Assembly (NCBI RefSeq): GCF_022539315.1 | Contig: NC_066316.1 | Coordinates: 25,595,245 to 25,659,244, forward strand | Length of the DNA stretch: 64,000 nt | Direction: 5' to 3' | DNA from: Serinus canaria | Taxonomy: Eukaryota; Chordata; Aves; Passeriformes; Fringillidae | In this document: positions 44,401 through 62,164 of the stretch, piece by piece | Layout: every line of letters starts with the position of its first letter | Position numbering within the stretch: position 1 is the first letter of the stretch | Program-made: the position numbers and the translations under genes | Notes under the pieces: generated by a model | Database searches by the model: none | What the model saw: the letters and a program-made list of their open reading frames with translations, nothing else | Told to the model about the DNA's origin: nothing

Positions 44401-47290
44401 TCAGGTGGACATGATTATATCATCATTTGAAAACTCTCAGAAATTGATTATTTAGAGCAATATAAAATTTTGCCACTCTGTGGCGCCAGATAATTAAAAA
44501 GAGGTTGAGCTTTTAAACGGAAGCCATGGATCTTCTCATAAACTGTAGTTTTCCTAAGTTAAAAAAGCCTTTATTGGTAAGTGAAGTAACTCCAGATTCT
44601 TCCATCCAAAGGCACCAAAGCACAAATACTAGAGGTTATTTAGAAAAAATGCCACTTTTCTGTCATAGCATTGAAAAAGCAACACTTTAAGTGATCTAAT
44701 AAGAATAATAATTGAACATGAGTGATCTTTCTCCCTTCCTCTCCTCCACTTAAATGATACCTAAAAAGTTTTCTGTCAAGAAAGATGCTTTTAAATTAAT
44801 TTGACTGTTGCCTGAAAATGATCAATTTATTTATTTCACAGTTTTGTAATTGCAGCTAATATAAAAAATGGGAACCTTTTTCTCTATTGCAAGTCTCAAA
44901 CATATATGTCACCCTTTCAAAGAACCCACACAAAAAGGAACTTACAGAAGACACTGTATGATCTAAGATTTTAGAATCACAAGATGTTTCCTGGCATAAT
45001 GTCTAACTGTAGACACACATACCAATGTGAAATACCTAAACTTAAATGGTTTCAATATTTATCTATGCAAGGAAAGACCAGAAAAAGCTCCTTTTGTCAT
45101 GAAGGGGTAAGGTCCTGGTCCAGCATGTCAGAATGACGTTCTACATACGCAGAAAAGTCTCATAAACCCAAAATTTTACATTCTAGTTGCAGATTTGATG
45201 ACAACTTGATCGTCTCTGGAACGAAGCTGGTGGCATTTTTTGGATTAGCTTTCACACCCTAGAGTAGATGTTTTGCAATACAATGTTCATAATACTTTTT
45301 AACAAATGAAGTTATTTTTTAACAAGACAACCAGGAACTTAGAACTTACTTTCTTGCTTTAAATCAGTTTCAGACAGTAAAAAATCTGCAACATCTTCAG
45401 CCCATGTGGAGGCTAATATTTAAAATTCACATTACAGAGAGAAATATTTTTTAATGTTCTGACTTTGGTTCACTTCTGCAGCTAACTTCTGCAGCTTCTG
45501 GAGCCACCTAACAAATGATCACTCCAAAGTGCAAATACCTTGCAGTTTGTTTCTACAATGTACTGTGGACCAGTTTTTTGCCTTACTCCACATATTTTCA
45601 GGAATGTGTGCATATTTATTACTGCTTGCATGTACCTTCCATCAGCAACAACAGTAAGGAGGAAGAACTCTCTTCCTGAATCTGTGCTTACAATAGTTTT
45701 CTGTGTCTTTGCTGGAAGATTTATGGTTTTTCTCCTTGCTTTCTATTTACAAAATAAAGTTGTATTTTGTATTTTTGTATTTTGTCCTATGTATCTCAGT
45801 TGTTCTACTTGTAATTCTATTCCCTTCTGTAATGGAACCCAGATTCTAGCAACCTCTACATCACAGCTTAGGGCGGTTGAGAGAAAATCCTGAAGATCCC
45901 TATTCCTTCTTCCAGAATGTTTTTTCAAGCCTCTTTCTGTATCAGTATCCAGAGAGCTCCATCACTGCAGAGCATTTTTATTACTTAGAGGGCAGTGTAA
46001 ATGTCAATCCACCAGACAAACTGAAAGAAACCCTCGTTGAGCGAGCAGGCTTTGCTCTCCCTCTTGCGGTCCGAGCACGTCATTCCCGCAGCCTCCCCCA
46101 GCCCGGTCGCTCTGGATTCAAAGGCTTGGCGCACGCTTGGGAGTATCCCGACAGAGCGAGCGTGTCGCTATTCGAGGAAACGATACGGACCGAGTTTTCA
46201 TTGAACGCCAACGCTAAATCATTTTGTATAGCTCTCGTTGGGAACCAGATGATGATTTTGATTCTTTTGGCTAAATCTTGTATCCAAAGAAAGGGTTTTT
46301 TCACCTCATGTGTTTTTAATGCAGCGAACACTCTGGGCAGGAGGTATCGGGTGGAACACAATGCACTCCTTGCTAAAAACCAAGCGTGTTTTTAACACTC
46401 TTTTCAGTGACCAGTGTTTAAAAAATGCACGAAGCACTTAGGAAAGTACCAGCAAATTGAACTGTTTCAGTGAAGTTGTTTGGATACTCTAAGGTCACTG
46501 CAAGTGGGTGGAAAACCGGAGCCTGTACTGAACTGAATAGGAAAAAATGAAATTGTGTGTATAACCAGATGGGGAATATTTGAGCTTCTAAGACCTGGGT
46601 TTTATTTATCTTTTTTTTTTTTTTCCAAAAGAAAAAAACTACACTTTAAATGACTCACAGATGTGAACAAGCAGTTTACTCTGCACACCTACATTATAAA
46701 TAACCCCCAGAGGAATGGTGCAGTGTGGTTTGCTAATGCACCAGATGAGTCTGTGAAATATTTTGCCTCCGTAAATCATAATCCAAACAAAATAGAATCC
46801 TTAAATCTGAGTCCAAATGGACGTGTATGAGGAAGATTCCTCTACGTGCCAAGCAACACACTAATTACTTCTTCCAGATACTTTGTAATACTTCAGTCAG
46901 TCACCTAGAAGAGACAGAGACGGCTGGTTGCCCGAGATGTAGTCTCAGCTCTTTTCAGCCGGAGGGGACCAAGAGCCTGCCGCCAGCACGACTCAGCAGC
47001 TCATGCACCTGCTGCTTTATCCCGGCTGGAACTCAAATGCAAAGTGGGTTATTACCTATCGGATAGGGCAGCTCAGCGAGACCCATCTAGACCGTAATAT
47101 CCCCAGCACTGCCCCAGGGACCTCACGGTTCCAACCCTCCGGTATGTACTTAACAAATGACCTTCCGCAAGACGTGTACTTTCAATTACAGTGAGCTCCA
47201 ATGCTGGAGCCGAGGAGCTGCAGAGCAAGCGGAATGCTTCTTCCCAACACCGTCTCCGAAAATAAGAGGAAAAATTCCTAATTCACAAAG
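41440..47290. other. Intergenic region between THADA and PLEKHH2 islands
   Basis: Contains the sense CR1 at 41,960-42,290, a 10-bp hairpin at 42,446-42,470 and an isolated CG-containing patch at about 46,030-46,215. Open frames in it either lack an ATG or resemble nothing known. Regulatory elements of either gene may be present but cannot be told from sequence alone. Confidence 0.65.
41960..42290 (+). mobile_element. CR1 LINE 3' end, sense, intergenic
   Basis: Contains gaagaaattcttctctttga, ggttgcccagagaagctgtg, ctggtctagtggaaggtgtc, and ends ccattctataatttcatgat, so the true CR1 3' terminus is present. 5'-truncated, as is usual for CR1. Opposite orientation to the copy 530 bases to its left. 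Confidence 0.93.
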
Positions 47291-47299
47291 GAACTTTAA

Positions 47300-47900
47300 A
47301 AACGGCGATGGGAAATGGGTATGGGCAGTCCGTCTCTTGCTGGGACCCCTACGCCAGCCTTGCCCTCGAAGCCCTCCAGCCTCCAGCCGGGTTCCATCGC
47401 CCTCCGTCCCGCCCGCTCCCCGGGACGCCGTCGGGGCCGGAACACGCGGGGGCGGCGGCGGCCCCGGGAGCGCATCCCGCCGGCAGCGCCAGCCCGGGCA
47501 GGGCCCCGGCTCCGGGCCGCTCCTCCCGCCGGCGGTCGGGGCCGCAGAGCCGCGCAAGCCCCGCCCGGGCCCCCGCCGGGGGCGGCCCCGCTGCTCAGTG
47601 GCCGCCCGGGCCGTCGCTCAGGCGGCCGCGCCGCTCGCCCGGCGATGGTGGGGCGGGCGCCGAGGGGCGCGGGCAGCGCCCACAGCACGGACGGCGCCCG
47701 GCGCGGCGAGCCACGGCCGGCCAGGTCTGACCTCCCTTTCCTTGCCCCCTTCCCTCCCTTCGCGAGCGGGGCCGCGCCCGGGCCGGCCCCCGGCCCTTCC
47801 CGGCGGCGTGTCCGTCCCGGCGGCGGGGCGCGGTGGCCCCCGGGTGACACCGGCGGGCGGCGGGTGGTGGGTGGCGGAGGGTGATGCTGGGTCACATCGC
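47300..47900 (+). promoter_or_regulatory. PLEKHH2: CpG island: probable PLEKHH2 promoter
   Basis: Very GC- and CG-rich block with sharp edges, rich in gggcgg/ccgccc elements, 4-5 kb upstream of the first coding exon of PLEKHH2 and in the right place for its 5' non-coding exon. A convincing exon 1 donor was not settled (weak candidates gtctga near 47,723 and gtgagg near 47,984; a strong gtgagt lies outside the island at 48,520). The several overlapping frames of 100-276 codons here are composition artefacts. A bidirectional role is possible but not shown. Confidence 0.7.
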
Positions 47901-52153
<4,253 letters not shown>

Positions 52154-55100
52154 TGAATTTTAATGATGTATAAATTATTTTATTTTATTATGGGGGTCGA
52201 TCACAAGTCATGGTTTGGAATTACAAGTACTGAGTTTTTTTCAGAAGGGAAAAAATATCTTTTTACAACAAAATATATGGAAACCATGTATGTTTTAATG
52301 CTGTGAAAGAATTTTACACATCAGAATTGCCAGTAAGAAATGTTCATTTTCAAGTAAGAGCACACTGGCAACTCTCCTGTAGAAAAAAATATGTATCCAG
52401 TAATCACTTCTACAACACTGAATAATATTTAACACATTTATTAAGCATTTGAGATGTGATTTAAGACACAGAAATCATCACAGAGAAAATCCAGAAGTAT
52501 TATTTTCCCCAGTATTCTTTAATGTATCATCTGCAGCTATGGCTCATCATCTGAGTGTCTGTATCCAGAAAGTCAAAAGTATTGTAGCATTTAATTTGAA
52601 TGTTTAAATATTTATTTTATTTTTCAGTGGAAAACATTTCACTTGGCATATTCAAATATGTGTATCCCAAGAGTCATTTTTAATTGAGCCCATATCTGAA
52701 ATATAAACCCCCCACCATTTTATTTACCTGGTAATATTTTGACAGAACAAGGCAATTAAAAGAGTACAAGAGACAAAAGATCTTAGAGATTTATTGGAAC
52801 TATGCCATCATTAAGACTCACTTAATTGAATTTCTAATTTAAATGTTTTATTTTAGAAACTCTTCTATGAGCTAAATTTTCCATCAAATGCTCCCCCTAA
52901 AGAAAAGTAAAATTCAGATAACCTGATAGTATGTAAATGAAAATACTTTTATTTTTCACATGTAAGTTAATTGTTCTTCTTTGTGGATTTTCCATTCTCC
53001 CTTTGAAGCCATAAATACATTTGATCTCCACATTTAGTCCTCTGTGAATCATTCCCACTTTACTATGTTTTGGTGGGGGCAAGAGCTAAATAGTATTAAA
53101 GCAGGAAGAAGCAGATATTTTTGGATTTACAAAGAACTCTGGATGATGTACAAAGTTCCAGATGTATTCCAGTCCTTTCCTAATAATGCTTAACATTGTT
53201 TTCCTTGACAGCTAAATTAAAAATAACAATTGAGAATGTTTCCATGGAGATACCTGTCTTAATTCCAGGATCTTGCTCAAAGTCCTCTATATCCCTATAT
53301 GTCATCTATTATTTTATTGACTGTCCACTAAATCTTGCTTGTCAGAAAGCTTCTCTTATCCTGAATAACAAAATACCACCAAAAACTTTGCCACTTCATT
53401 GCTCAGTGTCCATTACCAAATGTCTCTCTTGAGCAGCAATGAGCCCTCAAGGGATCTCTGCAGATCTCCCCTGATAACTGCTGGTCACTGTAGGAAGTAA
53501 CCAATGATGTCCTATTTTTATTCAGCCCTTTTTGTAATTCATGGAGGGACATTCCCTCCTACCCCATGGCTTTTTACTTCCTTGAAACACCTTGCAAAAT
53601 TCAAATAGTTCTAATAACCAGACCCTCCTTAACTTCAGCCTTGGTGATCCCTTCAGACTTCATTAGCTTTGTAAGCAAACACCTCTCTTTCCAAGGGCCA
53701 CTTTATCTCTTTCTTTGCCTATAACATTTATCCACATGCACCCTAATTTTGCTGTTACATTTTCTACTAAGTTACTTACTGCAAACATCAGACTTACACA
53801 TCAATAGTTGGTTCAACTATGTCATCCAGGTCTTGACTGAATAAAATTTGGCAATTTAATACTATTCATTTTATATATTCATGGCCTTATTTGTTCTATG
53901 GAAGCACCATCCTCAGTTGGAGATGGAAAAAAATAAATGGAATAAAGAAATTTAGTATTTTCTGCATTAGACTTATTTTCCTTAAGTAGGCATGAAAATT
54001 TGCAGCAGTATAAAACAACTTCTAATAAAAAACTTTTTTCATAATAGCAAATTCCACTGAAATTGTATTCTTACAGTTAGTACTCCAAAAGTTCTGCTTC
54101 AGTATAACTAAAAATATTGCTGTTAGAAAACATTGTGGTTGAAAACTCTTAATTTTTTCCTAATCCTGTAATTTTTCTGTATGACAAACTCTTATTGAAG
54201 AGGTATTGCAGAATATTAGGTTTGGGAAGAATAACAAACTGTGCAAAAGTCATCCTTTGAAATTTCATTAAAGAATTAAAAAAAAATTTAAAAAGGAAAA
54301 CTACCTGTGCCTTTTATTGTAGTTAGCAAAGCTCAGAGATGAGCAAGTTATTATCATCAGTCTTGGGGGAGAATATCCATCCAAGAGTACAAGCCTGGCT
54401 GCTGTAACACTCAGCAGATGATGGGATGCTCACACAGTCAGAGCTGTCAGGTCAGGGGTATCTGTTCTGTCTCTTTGCCCCATCGGCATCACTGCATTTT
54501 GGGATGGAAAGTGGCTAAACGCTGGACATGACTTTCCTTGCAACCTTCTAGCAGCCATTGCTACCAAGTTTTATGCAGCTGCTGCTGACTGCAGTTTTGG
54601 CAACCAAAAAGTTAAGATTCACGAACAGAACTTCACAAAACTATACAAGTTTTAAGAAAGATTTTAGAAATTTGAATGCTTGCTATTTGACTTTTCATTT
54701 GTTCATTTACAGTTTGTATTTATAGGCTTAACTGCTAGAAATACCCTCTTAAATTAACAGCAATGTATGCATAATCATATAATTTCAGATATCAACACAA
54801 AAACCCCCAAACAAACAGAATAAGATGGATAAAACCACAAGTCTTCAGCACTGTGCTCAAAATAAAGTATTCAAAGGCAAATTCCACTCTCATCTGTGAG
54901 AAAGATGACCCCAAAATAGATAAAAAAACTTCAGAACTTACATAACTGCCCTCTTGTTTCAGTTTGCCTTACCTTTCTCAGAAATTTTAGAAAAAGCAAA
55001 GTGATTACAGGAGTTACATGAGAGAAACATTTTCTGTTGAAGACCACAGGTCCAACAAGTATTCAGCTGGGAAAATTCGACATAATACTCTCCAGAGCAG

Positions 55101-56250
55101 AGCATTAACAGACTTAATGAAAAATAATCTTTCTCCTTACTGTGCCACTTTGACTTTTTAATATGAATCTTTCACTCATAAACTGGAATTCAGTTGGGAC
55201 ATGTATCAAAGTCTGGTCAGAGCTTAATAAAATTTGATCATAATCATCTGCAAATTTAGACATTTGGCACAATTCAAAAGCAACCATTTTACAAATGGGC
55301 AGTAAAATCTTTGCTTGTATTTCTGAGTTGGTTTCATTTGCCAGTAACTCAATGGTTATTTTTTCACATGTTTTAATTTTTGAAATTATACCAACAGCTC
55401 TCAGTATAAGTTAAAAAAAAGATACCCTCCCACTAGTTTGAAATTGAACTGCGTGGGATTGTTAGTCAAAAATGTATTTGGGAAATAGTAAAGGGAGTAA
55501 TGAAGACCCAATTGGTCAGTAGTTGACAGTCATCCTGAGACTAATGACAAAATAATAATGCAGCTGATATCAAGCTTTATAGGTACTTTCTGGATTTGTT
55601 ACTTGTTATAGAATGAAACACATTGGCAAATGTGTCAGAAATAATTCTCACCCTTACTTTGATGAGCACAGGCCTTTATTTGTGGTTTTGTTTACAATCA
55701 TCTCTACTCCATGAAATGTGTACTGAAACACTGAACAATAGCAGCAGACAGTGATCCACTTCAAAGCAGCAACAAAATCATAGCAGTGTGGTGTGACAGA
55801 TGTAAAACCCCATGGGTATTATACTGTGTAATTGTAGAAAACAGAGTAAGGATGATACTGTGACAAAAACAGAGAGTCTGTACAGGAAGGTAAGAGAAAT
55901 GGATTGGTGGTAATTCTCTAGCTTTCCTCCTCTGGCTGTGTTTGAGAGGTATCTCTGCAAGACAGTATCAAGGAAAGGAGTTAACATCCTGTCACCTCAG
56001 GTGTATGACTTGACAGAAACTGCCATTGGGTTCTTCCTCTTATACTTGTTGTATAATTTAGTCTAGAATCAAATTTAAATAAGGGATGTCTTGAATCTAG
56101 CCATTTCCAATAGTTGTGTATGACCTGTGTGAGCCCATAAATGTATTCAGGCTGGATTAACTGAATAGTCAGTGATCAAATCTTCCAATCTGGACGCCTA
56201 AATGCTCAGTCCTAAACTCATATTTAGACTGTAAGCTAGAGCATTTCTTA

Positions 56251-56288
56251 TTCTAGTGTATAAGAAATACTTTTCTTATACACTAGAA
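56251..56288. repeat. Perfect 17-bp inverted repeat, 4-base loop
   Basis: ttctagtgtataagaaa at 56,251-56,267, loop tact, then its exact reverse complement at 56,272-56,288. In a PLEKHH2 intron. Confidence 0.95.
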
Positions 56289-59200
56289 ATAAAATACCTT
56301 TGCAAAGTTATTTTATTTAATAGCCCCCCTGCAAATAAATGAAGAATTAACTTGAAAAGTATTGAGTATATTATTCTAACAGAAGTGTTGTGGTTCAGAA
56401 AAACAAACTATTGACTGTGTTCTGTAAATTTAGGAAGTAGTGATCCTTGAAACTCAGCTGAGGAGTTTGAGAAATTTGCATTGTAAATGTGTTGCAGCAG
56501 TACAGCTACTAGGGATTTAATTTTTTACTGAACTTGAGGAAAAGAGAGAGAAGCAAGGGAGTATACAAGGTTTTCAGAAAACTCATTTCCATTCCATGTT
56601 GTTTGTTTTTAGTATTTTTTCATTTGGCCAAGTAAAGTCTATATTTATAAATCTAATGTGCAAAGAAAGAAACCTTGTTGAAGTTTGAAGCAGAAGCTGC
56701 TGCTGTAAGTGGGAGAGGTCTTTACAGGAATTTAAGGAATGATGTTAGAAAGTATCCTAGTAAGCCAAATTTAGGATGGCTGTGAAACAGCTTGAAGCAG
56801 AAACCTGTATTTTAATGCAGCTCGAGTCTTAGGTATGTGAAGAGTTTACAAAAAAACCCTTTGTTGAGTAAAAAATTACATGTTTCTACTGCAAGTTTAG
56901 CTTCCAGCTGGCATTTCAAGTCACAGGAAAAGTTGGTGACTTTCATTCTTTTCCCAGTAAGTGCATTTTTCACCTAGAATATGCATGCAATGTAAGGTAT
57001 AAAGTTGATGTTCTTCCTACCACTAAAAAATCTTTTTAGTAGAGGAACTACATAGTTGTGTTAAATTCCCACTTGGGCAGACTCCACTGAATTTCATCAG
57101 ACCCCATAAGGACTGAATATGGCACTAATCCAAATGCTGTATTATGGGCTTTATATGAATGTCTCCAAGTTTGTTTCCTGCAGTGTTGAGGGTCATTATG
57201 TTATGCTTTAAGTGGTTTTCAACAAATATAAATGATGATGAGAGAGAATTCTTTTCATGTATATGTTGTTTTAACCTTCCACTTGGATATTCTATGTATA
57301 CATGCTCAGCTAGCAATGAGTGTGTACATCACAAATGTAATATTATTTATGCTTTCTGAACAGATTATGAAAATTGAATGATAATCAATTTTTAGGCTAA
57401 GTACTATTTTCAGTATATTCCAAAGCATAAAGCATTTTGGACTTTGTCTTGCAAACCAACAGCTAAATCCATGTCCCACTGTATTTTTATTCCTTTCACA
57501 GTCCTATTTATGGCATGTCATTTGACATTTGAAAATGAAGCAGATGCAGTCTGTTTTGTTATCTCTGGCATGGTAATTTCATGTTTAATGTTTTTGGAGG
57601 AAAAGTCAGTAACTCATTGGACTTACAAAGTGATTGCCAATATAAAAATTGTAAAAAAGAACAATGAGCATTTCCATTTGCAATCAAAAGATTATGAAGG
57701 GTAAAGGGGAGTAGAATACAGTTGAACAAAAATTATTCAGATGAAGCTTATTTTTCAGTATTTAGTTGTCCTTAAAAATTCATCTCATTGTGAGGAATAA
57801 TTCGGATGAAGTTAGGAAGGTACAAATAGGAGAAAGCAGGGAGAGTTAAGGAGAATAAAAGTTTATATGAATAGAGTAGTAGTTTTGTTTTGCACCTTTT
57901 TAATACCCACACACGTTTCTTATAGTTTCATTATTATCCCTTGTCTATTATTAAGTTAATGCTATGCCTTTTTAAAATGGTGGAGCTTTTTTTTGTTTTG
58001 TAGTTTTTGTACATCTTAAAATGACATTCTTTCTAAGGAGGTTGAAAATGGAAAAAAAGAGAGCTCAGGAAGCAATAAAGTAGTTATTCTTGTAGAGGCG
58101 TGGCTTGGTAATGGCATGAAGAGCACAGCCTTTGCTGTGAGGCTAGAGGATTAATATCTCCTTCCTGGTGGTATTCACTTCTCATCCAGCCCACCTATCA
58201 TGGGGAAGTCAATGGAATTTGTGGAAACTGTGATAATGGGTCCTTAGCCAATCTAATACTTGTTTAGCATTTCACTTATAGGATCTACAAGACTTTGTTC
58301 CCCGTTTTTGATGGTGAGAATTCTTTTTGTTCATATAGTTTTCATTACCCTGGGAGTATACTTTCCTGCTTTAAAGACCTGTTGTCTTGTCTTTATTATA
58401 CATATTTTTGGAATCTCTTGCTCCTTTACCATGGGTTTCCATACTGTCCTATGCACTTGAATGTCATGAATAAATTCAGTTTCAGTCAAGTTTTCTTTTT
58501 TGAAAATGTTGGCCATGCGTGGTACCTTTGTTTCACAAGCCATCACCTCTCAGGCTGTGGCACATCCTGTTTCAGGTGGATGCTCATGTAGCTCTAATCA
58601 GAAGCCACAGTTCAGGGAGACACAGGCAGCAGAATTTGCTCAATTGCAGTACAGTGATCAGTACAAAACAAAGCAGATGAACATATTCTTGACGTATGTT
58701 TGTCGTTTTCATGATTAGCACTACGTGAGACTTCTTTTTTCTTGGGGCCTTGGTACCTTCTTCCCTCTCACTGCAATATCTTCACTCCTTTCAAGATTTT
58801 GAATGCTCTGATAATGTCTGTGCTAAGAGTAGCCATCTATCTAATTTGTGTTTGATTGTGTCTCTGCAGTTTAACTATCAGGATAAGATCTGAGTTGGGA
58901 AAGATGACTACCAGAAAGAGGAAATTTCCTAGTGTTTTACCAGGCTTAGGAAAGTTCTGTGACTGACACTGGGAGAAGCAGAGTTACTGAGCCTGCATTA
59001 CGTGCAATTCAATTGTCCTTCACTACACTGCCTCTTCAAATCCCACTGCTGAATTTAACCTTTTAAAATCTGTATGTTTGCTGGCAGCTGTCCTAGACTA
59101 CGAATTCTGGAAAAGTTCCCTCTCTAGGCTTTTCTGTTTTGTATTTTTAAGTTATATAATTTCCCAAAGAAATCAGGAATTTTACTACAATGAACTCAAC

Positions 59201-60443
59201 TGAGATGTGAAAGATTGTTTTTTCATATGTACTTTTCACTCATTTAATGACCACCAGAAAACCTTTTGAGATAAATAATTCTTGATATCATGTTTAAGTA
59301 TTGAAAAGAACTTGAAAGACGTAAAATAACTCAGTAGTCTAATCAAGGAGAGCAACAGAAATTTTGAGCCTGTTTTTTTTTTTTTTATTTATTTTGGAAA
59401 CTAAGAAAATAGAGACTGATAATTTTTGGAGGTTTCATTTTGTTCTAAGGAAAGGCTTTTGTGCTAAGCACAGTTCAAAAGAATGAGCTGAATTGCTAAA
59501 AAGGAGAAGTAAGAGGCTTGCAATTAAGAAGTAACTTTTGCCTACCTAGGAGAGCAGTGCCAGAAGTTCTGTAGTTAGAAGTGAACAGGATTGCAGTTCT
59601 GCACATGCAGATTGTAGAACTGCTGGTCATCTGCAGAAGTGGCTGTGTGTCTGTTTGTGGTGTGTGCACGTGTGTGTGCATGCATAGATGCAACTTTGAC
59701 ATCAAAGAATCAAATTGTTTTTACACTTCCTTCATGTGTGTGACAAAAAAAAAGGAATTGGTTAGATGGCAAATTTGCAGATGAATAGTTGACAGTGCTT
59801 TGTTCATGAGAAGAATTGTAGCCTTTTCCCTGTTAATTGGTATTAAAAATGAAGAAGACAGGAGAAAAAAAACCATGGGTGAGTGCTGAAAAGTGGCAGC
59901 TTGCAAACTGCCAGTGGTGAACCTAAGCTGTGTTGCAGTAGTCATGACCTAGGTGAGCATTCAGGTGAGATCTAAAGGAAATATAAAGATGTAGTTTTCT
60001 GAATTTAACCCAGATGAGTAATTCTTTATCTGATTTTTTTTTTCATGTAGGAAATAATAACAAACCATACAATTTTATATACAATACATGCTTGGTCTCT
60101 AAGTAGCCTTAGGAGCATTTGAGGCCCATTGAGACTTAACCTTTAGCATTAGCCCTTGTGGGGAGATCTGTGACAAAAAATATTAGTTTCAGAAAGCAAT
60201 TCTTCATTTTGAGGACTAAAAAACTGAGTAATACTTTTATAGGCTTCATATTGTTCTAGGGAAAAGCTATTGGGCCAAAATACCAATTTTTCACTAAAGG
60301 CATTTTTAATTTTATAAATGCAGGTGGGTCTGAAGTATCATTTCCTAGATTATACAAAATGGATTTCTCCTAATAAGTTAAATGCAAGGCTGTTCAAGTA
60401 AAGATAAGTCTCTCTAATTATATAAGAATACTTATATATATAT

Positions 60444-60545
60444 AAGAATACTTTGTTCTTTATTGACTGATTTTTTTATCCCAAAGGGAATTATTGTATT
60501 CCCTTTGGGATAAAAAAATCAGTCAATAAAGAACAAAGTATTCTT
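60444..60545. repeat. Perfect 48-bp inverted repeat with 6-base loop
   Basis: The arm at 60,444-60,491 (aagaatactttgttctttat at its outer end, ttatcccaaagggaat at its inner end) is followed by the loop tattgt and then by its exact reverse complement at 60,498-60,545. No mismatch was found. Transcribed as part of a PLEKHH2 intron it would fold into a perfect hairpin. Confidence 0.95.
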
Positions 60546-61167
60546 CCCCAAGGCATGTGCTCATTCCTTCTTTACAAATTATCTTCTTGTTTATTTTTCC
60601 TATGAAATGTTAGTATAAGTATTTTACATCTCTTTTCTTTAGGTGTTTTGTCTACATGGCTTAATTAGGTCATATTTAAAGTTTGTTGTAGCTTATAAAG
60701 ATCTACCATTGCCCTTATAGAGAATACATAATACATTGAAGAGAAATGTCAAGGCAGAAAGAATAATGTTGGAAAATATGGATGGAACATACCTAGTCAG
60801 GTTTTTAATAAATGAGTTACAGAACTAGGAGGAATATTACTGTATTTTCTTAAGCTAAACCACTGGAAGAGAGATTTTTTGTAAAAAGAGTAAGTTTTAC
60901 CATTGCTTTTAACTAAAAAATATGTGCAAGGCTTTATAGGATTGGGCACAGCATATTATAAAACGTGAAAACTGGTTGTCATCAAAGCCATTGAGAAGCA
61001 GATTACTTGCTTTTAAGAAGTACTAACTTTTCTTCTGGAAATGCAGAGATTTGTTGAAATATTTGGTCTAAACATAGGACTATAGAATAAAAGGGGAAGT
61101 CTTGGTTAGATGAGGTAGCTGGCAGGCATAGTCTTCAAACCATTTATAAATTTACCAAGCATCACAC

Positions 61168-61217
61168 ACACACACACAAAAAAAAAAAAAAAACCACCAA
61201 AAAAAACAAAAAAAAAC
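61168..61217. repeat. (CA)n plus A-rich low-complexity tract
   Basis: A short cacacaca run passes into a 17-base A run and further interrupted A tracts. Simple sequence in a PLEKHH2 intron. Confidence 0.85.
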
Positions 61218-61501
61218 CGAGATCTTTTGTCTTCATAGCTTCTATTAGAAGGTGCTTCTAAAATCTTTTTTTACTCAATGTGAAAAATGAGTGTCTTCTA
61301 GCTGCCAGCCTGTGTGTATTCATCACCTGTTTATATCTGCTGGCACCTTTGAAAGACAGTTGGAGGTGTGTTTATCCCTCAATTGCTTTTTCTTTACTTT
61401 TAGAAGCAATGATATACCCATGTCTCTGGTTTTGGTAAGTCCTATGTGGTAGGAGGACTGGTAGTTCATTGTATCTAAAAATGGGCAGATTTACTGCTTC
61501 T

Positions 61502-61503
<2 letters not shown>

Positions 61504-61529
<26 letters not shown>
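61504..61529. repeat. 26-base poly(T) run
   Basis: Uninterrupted T on the plus strand in a PLEKHH2 intron. On the minus strand it forms an A-tail after a non-repetitive stretch. Confidence 0.9.
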
Positions 61530-61533
<4 letters not shown>

Positions 61534-62164
61534 GGGGAACATTATTTTTCAGCCACAGATAATTTAGGCTTTTTTTTTCAGATGATGAAGATTTGAAAAG
61601 TTGAAGTGCAAGGAAAACAACAGACTCTAAACATACCAGTCTCAAATCACCACAAGTTCTGCATTTCATCAACAGACAAACTGTTCAGAAACATTAGGTT
61701 TTAACTCATTTTTACTTTTTAAAAACTTTGACCTGTTATCAACATGTTTGGCAAGGCATACAGAGAAGTAATGCTTTTCTTTTTGTTCATAATTGGTTGT
61801 ATTTTTTCCTATATGTATTTCAAAAAGCCTATGTGATACAACTACATTGTTTATAATATTAAAAACTAGGAGACACTATATTATGCACTGATTATAATGT
61901 GAATTTCAAACAAAAATGGGATAAATTATGTTGTATATTGACGTGGGTAAAAAATAGGAGTTTGTTCCTATACATAACAAACATTTTTCAGATTTCAAAA
62001 AGAAACTAATAACAACAATTTTCATTTTTAAAATAAAATGTTCCCTTTAAAATTGTTAAATAACTATTTCAAGTAACAGGAAAGTTCTCATTTTAATGCT
62101 GTAATTTCTCTCTAATACACACTACAGGAATAATGATCTCTACATAAATGTACAGAAATGAAAG

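Noticed and set aside
45877..46395. 172-codon open frame in the intergenic region
   Set aside because: It begins with TTG, has no early ATG, and shows no recognisable domain or splice-site support; kept only as a compositional observation.
52745..52815. Possible short second PLEKHH2 exon (acceptor-like ttttgacag followed by an open, charged stretch)
   Set aside because: The peptide does not follow the known coiled-coil continuation and runs into a stop without a donor.
56430..56520. Short open stretch after a tttag acceptor with a helical-looking peptide (EVVILETQLRSL)
   Set aside because: No donor before its stop and no match to PLEKHH2; probably chance.
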